Positions 5,301 through 7,147 of a stretch of 7,147 nucleotides of DNA are shown here, in pieces. The notes beneath the pieces were generated by a model that did not search any database, was not told the DNA's origin, and was given only the letters and a program-made list of their open reading frames with translations. The stretch's first letter is position 1, and each line of letters begins with the position of its first letter. Source of the stretch: Methylibium sp964622685 (GTDB taxonomy: Bacteria > Pseudomonadota > Gammaproteobacteria > Burkholderiales > Burkholderiaceae_C); the NCBI GenBank assembly GCA_964622685.1, contig CAZUUU010000177.1, positions 1 to 7,147 on the forward strand, given 5' to 3'. The position numbers and the translations under genes were made by a program.

Positions 5301-6092
5301 ATGCTGACCTGGCTGCAAGGTCCCGACGACCCGCTGCCCGACACGCGGCTCGCGCTGCCGGCCGACAGCGAGGCGCCGGGCCTGCTGGCCGCGGGCGACG
5401 ACCTGTCGCCGGCGCGCCTCGCCGAGGCCTACGGGCGCGGCATCTTCCCCTGGTACAGCGAGGGCCAGCCGGTGCTGTGGTGGACGCCCGACCCGCGCAT
5501 GGTGCTGCCGGTGGCCGAGTTCAGGCTCTCCCACAGCCTGCGCAAGACGCTGCGCCGCTTCGCGGCGTCGCCGGACTGCGAGGTCCGCATCGACAGCGCC
5601 TTCGAGCACGTGATCGCGGCCTGCGCCGACACGCCGCGCGACGGCCAGCGCGGCACCTGGATCCAGCCCGCCCTGCGCGCCGCCTACGGCGACTGGCACC
5701 GCCAGGGCGCCGTGCACAGCGTCGAGACCTGGATCGCCGGTCGCCTCGTCGGCGGGCTCTACGGCGTCAACCTGGGGCGCATGTTCTTCGGCGAGTCGAT
5801 GTTCTCGCATGCGACCGACGCCTCGAAGATCGCGCTGGCCGCGCTGGTGGCCTTCTGCCGCGCCCACGGCATCGAGCTGATCGATTGCCAGCAGCGCACC
5901 GAGCACCTGGCCTCGCTGGGCGGCCGCGAGATCCCGCGGCCCTCGTTCGAGGGGCACCTGGTGCAGGCCGTGGCACAGCCAGCGCCGGCGGATTGGACCT
6001 ATCATCGATCGCACTGGGGCCAGCTGCACCTGGACGCCGGCCCGGATCCTGCATCAGCCGCGTCGACTCCGCCCCGCCCGCCCGGACCGTGA
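5301..6092 (+). CDS. aat: Leucyl/phenylalanyl-tRNA--protein transferase
   Basis: A 263-residue cytoplasmic enzyme that moves Leu or Phe from aminoacyl-tRNA onto proteins with N-terminal Lys or Arg, marking them for ClpS/ClpAP degradation. Family motifs appear in order: GRGIFPWYS (46-53), VLWWTPDPRMVL (58-69), GTWIQPAL (118-125), VHSVETW (138-144), LVGGLYGVNLG (149-159), MFFGESMFS (161-169), DCQQRTEHLASLGG (195-208) and IPRPSF (211-216). E165 and Q197 fall where E156 and Q188 of the E. coli enzyme are expected, so it should be active. The last 20 or so residues, rich in Pro and Ala, extend beyond the conserved domain. No clear Shine-Dalgarno precedes the ATG. The next gene overlaps its stop codon, so the two are likely translationally coupled. 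Confidence 0.96.
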   Translation: MLTWLQGPDDPLPDTRLALPADSEAPGLLAAGDDLSPARLAEAYGRGIFPWYSEGQPVLWWTPDPRMVLPVAEFRLSHSLRKTLRRFAASPDCEVRIDSAFEHVIAACADTPRDGQRGTWIQPALRAAYGDWHRQGAVHSVETWIAGRLVGGLYGVNLGRMFFGESMFSHATDASKIALAALVAFCRAHGIELIDCQQRTEHLASLGGREIPRPSFEGHLVQAVAQPAPADWTYHRSHWGQLHLDAGPDPASAASTPPRPPGP

Positions 6093-6835
6093 CCCACCCG
6101 AAAGAGCTTCCGCTCGCGTCGCTGCAGTTCTATGCGACGGCGCCCTACCCCTGCAGCTACCTGGCGGGCAAGCTGGCGCGCTCGCAGGTCGCCACACCCA
6201 GCCACCTGATCCACGCCGACGCCTATTCGGGCCTGGTCGCGGGGGGCTTCCGCCGCAGCGGCATGTTCACCTACCGGCCCTACTGCGACGGCTGCCGTGC
6301 CTGCGTGCCGCTGCGCGTGCCGGTCGCGCAGTTCAAGCCCACGCGCAGCCAGCGCCGCGCCTGGAAGTCCCACCAGGTCCTGCAGGCGCGCGTGCTGCGC
6401 CTGTGCTTCGTGCCCGAGCACTACCAGCTCTACCTGCGCTACCAGGCCGGACGCCACGCCGGCGGCGGCATGGACCACGACTCGATCGACCAGTACACGC
6501 AGTTCCTGCTGCAGAGCCGCGTCAACTCGCGCCTGGTCGAGTTCCGCGAGCCGGCCCCCGAGGGCCAGCTGGGCGTGCTGAAGATGGTGTCGATCCTGGA
6601 CATCCTGAACGACGGCCTGAGCGCGGTCTACACCTTCTACGAACCCGAGGCCGACGCCAGCTACGGCACCTACAACGTGCTGTGGCAGATCGAACAGACC
6701 CGCCAGCTGCGCCTGCCCCACGTCTACCTCGGCTACTGGATCGCCGAGAGCCCCAAGATGGCCTACAAGGCCCAGTTCCGGCCGCACGAGCGGCTGGTCG
6801 ACGGGCAGTGGGTGCCGGGCAGCGAGCCCGGCTGA
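6089..6835 (+). CDS. bpt: Aspartate/glutamate leucyltransferase (Bpt; arginyltransferase-like fold)
   Basis: A 248-residue enzyme that transfers Leu from Leu-tRNA to proteins with N-terminal Asp or Glu, the bacterial counterpart of eukaryotic ATE1. The N-terminal ATE domain shows LQFYATAPYPCSYL (12-25), RSQVATPSHLI (31-41), LVAGGFRRSGMFTYRPYCDGCRACVPLRV (49-77) and RSQRRAWK (86-93). The C-terminal domain has GTYNVLWQIEQT (193-204), HVYLGYWI (211-218), MAYKAQFRPHE (224-234) and ending LVDGQW. Cysteines C22, C66, C69 and C72 resemble the N-terminal cluster that binds iron-sulfur in ATE1. The start is GTG at 6089, sharing GTGA with the aat stop; the resulting MTHPKELPLASLQFY is typical of Bpt. 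With aat it supplies both Leu-adding branches of the Leu/N-degron pathway. The gene is also called ate in older annotation. Confidence 0.95.
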   Translation: MTHPKELPLASLQFYATAPYPCSYLAGKLARSQVATPSHLIHADAYSGLVAGGFRRSGMFTYRPYCDGCRACVPLRVPVAQFKPTRSQRRAWKSHQVLQARVLRLCFVPEHYQLYLRYQAGRHAGGGMDHDSIDQYTQFLLQSRVNSRLVEFREPAPEGQLGVLKMVSILDILNDGLSAVYTFYEPEADASYGTYNVLWQIEQTRQLRLPHVYLGYWIAESPKMAYKAQFRPHERLVDGQWVPGSEPG

Positions 6836-6843
6836 CTGCCCGG
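6815..6843. terminator. Inverted repeat over the bpt stop codon, between convergent genes
   Basis: CCGGGCAG (6815-6822) and CTGCCCGG (6836-6843) are perfect 8-bp arms around a 13-base loop that contains the bpt stop. Only 13 bp lie between the two convergent stop codons. There is no T tract on either strand, so this is not a classic intrinsic terminator, but the stem could slow or end transcription from both sides. Confidence 0.45.
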
Positions 6844-6848
6844 ACCCG

Positions 6849-7147
6849 TCAGACCAGCGTCACGCCGGTCTTGGACTGCAGTTCGTCGTGCGAGACGCCC
6901 GGCGCCAGTTCGACCACCTTCAGCCCCTGAGGCGTCACGTCCATCACCGCGAGGTCGGTGATGATGCGGTCGACGACGCCGACGCCGGTCAGCGGCAGCG
7001 TGCACTTCGGCAGGATCTTCAGGTCGGTCGTGCCGTCCTTCTTCTTCGCGACGTGCTCCATCAGCACGATGACGCGGCCCACGCCGGCGACCAGGTCCAT
7101 CGCGCCGCCCATGCCCTTGACCATCTTGCCGGGGATCATCCAGTTGG
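6849..7147 (-). CDS. scoB: 3-oxoacid CoA-transferase subunit B (C-terminal part, runs off the right edge)
   Basis: The last 99 codons of the B (beta) subunit of a two-subunit CoA-transferase that moves CoA between succinyl-CoA and a 3-oxoacid such as acetoacetate or 3-oxoadipate. Visible family signatures are NWMIPGKMVKGMGGAMDLV at the truncated start, VIVLMEHVAKK, KCTLPLTGVGVVDRIITDLAVMDV and the closing VELAPGVSHDELQSKTG. These agree with ScoB, AtoA and PcaJ. The part with the catalytic glutamate lies beyond the window, so the substrate cannot be told from what is here. The A subunit would normally be beside it further upstream (right of the edge). It converges on bpt with 13 bp between the stop codons. 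Confidence 0.92.
   Translation of the reverse strand, partial: NWMIPGKMVKGMGGAMDLVAGVGRVIVLMEHVAKKKDGTTDLKILPKCTLPLTGVGVVDRIITDLAVMDVTPQGLKVVELAPGVSHDELQSKTGVTLV

Noticed and set aside
3122..5344. A 740-residue open frame on the minus strand covering soxYZ and continuing across the DUF3422 gene.
   Set aside because: Only the last 260 residues match known families (SoxY, SoxZ). The upstream part is low-complexity, Arg/Gln/Ala-rich antisense to DUF3422, as expected from GC-rich sequence without stops. The Tat-like signal marks the real start.
1..7147. CRISPR array, tRNA or rRNA gene, insertion sequence or phage gene.
   Set aside because: No regularly spaced repeats, no cloverleaf or rRNA sequence, and no transposase or integrase motif was seen by eye on either strand.

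Overview
This is a GC-rich window (most codons end in G or C) with the gene content of a betaproteobacterium, most likely a Burkholderiales lithoautotroph or phototroph of the Rubrivivax/Leptothrix type. The placement is inferred from protein content and from a GC-rich intergenic hairpin repeat I remember from such genomes; I could not run a search. Ten Ns at 3089-3098 mark an assembly gap, so the join between the left and right halves is not proven by sequence.

Left half (1-3022), carbon fixation beside sulfide oxidation. The N-terminal part of a red-type form I RuBisCO large subunit (cbbL) runs leftwards off the window. Facing away from it is cbbR, the LysR-type activator of the Calvin cycle operon. 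The 111-bp divergent spacer holds three CbbR-box-like motifs and overlapping promoter candidates. Downstream of cbbR, on the same strand, is a tight two-gene unit: a small monoheme cytochrome c (fccA) and the FAD subunit of flavocytochrome c sulfide dehydrogenase (fccB), with both redox cysteines and the FAD-attachment cysteine visible. Together the genes suggest that sulfide oxidation feeds electrons to an autotrophic metabolism.

Middle (3023-4000). A GC-rich hairpin repeat, interrupted by the Ns, separates fccB from a convergent gene. That gene encodes a single-chain SoxY-SoxZ fusion with a Tat-like signal and an internal GGCGG sulfur-carrier motif. No other sox gene lies in the window.

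Right half (4001-7147), housekeeping. A DUF3422 membrane-anchored protein is followed by aat (leucyl/phenylalanyl-tRNA-protein transferase) and bpt (aspartate/glutamate leucyltransferase). The last two overlap by 4 bp (GTGA) and together form the Leu-tagging arm of the bacterial N-degron pathway. A convergent gene for the B subunit of a 3-oxoacid CoA-transferase (scoB-like, C-terminal half only) ends the window; an 8-bp inverted repeat lies over the bpt stop codon.

The most unusual item is the SoxYZ fusion, in which the sulfur-binding arm lies inside the chain instead of at a free C-terminus.
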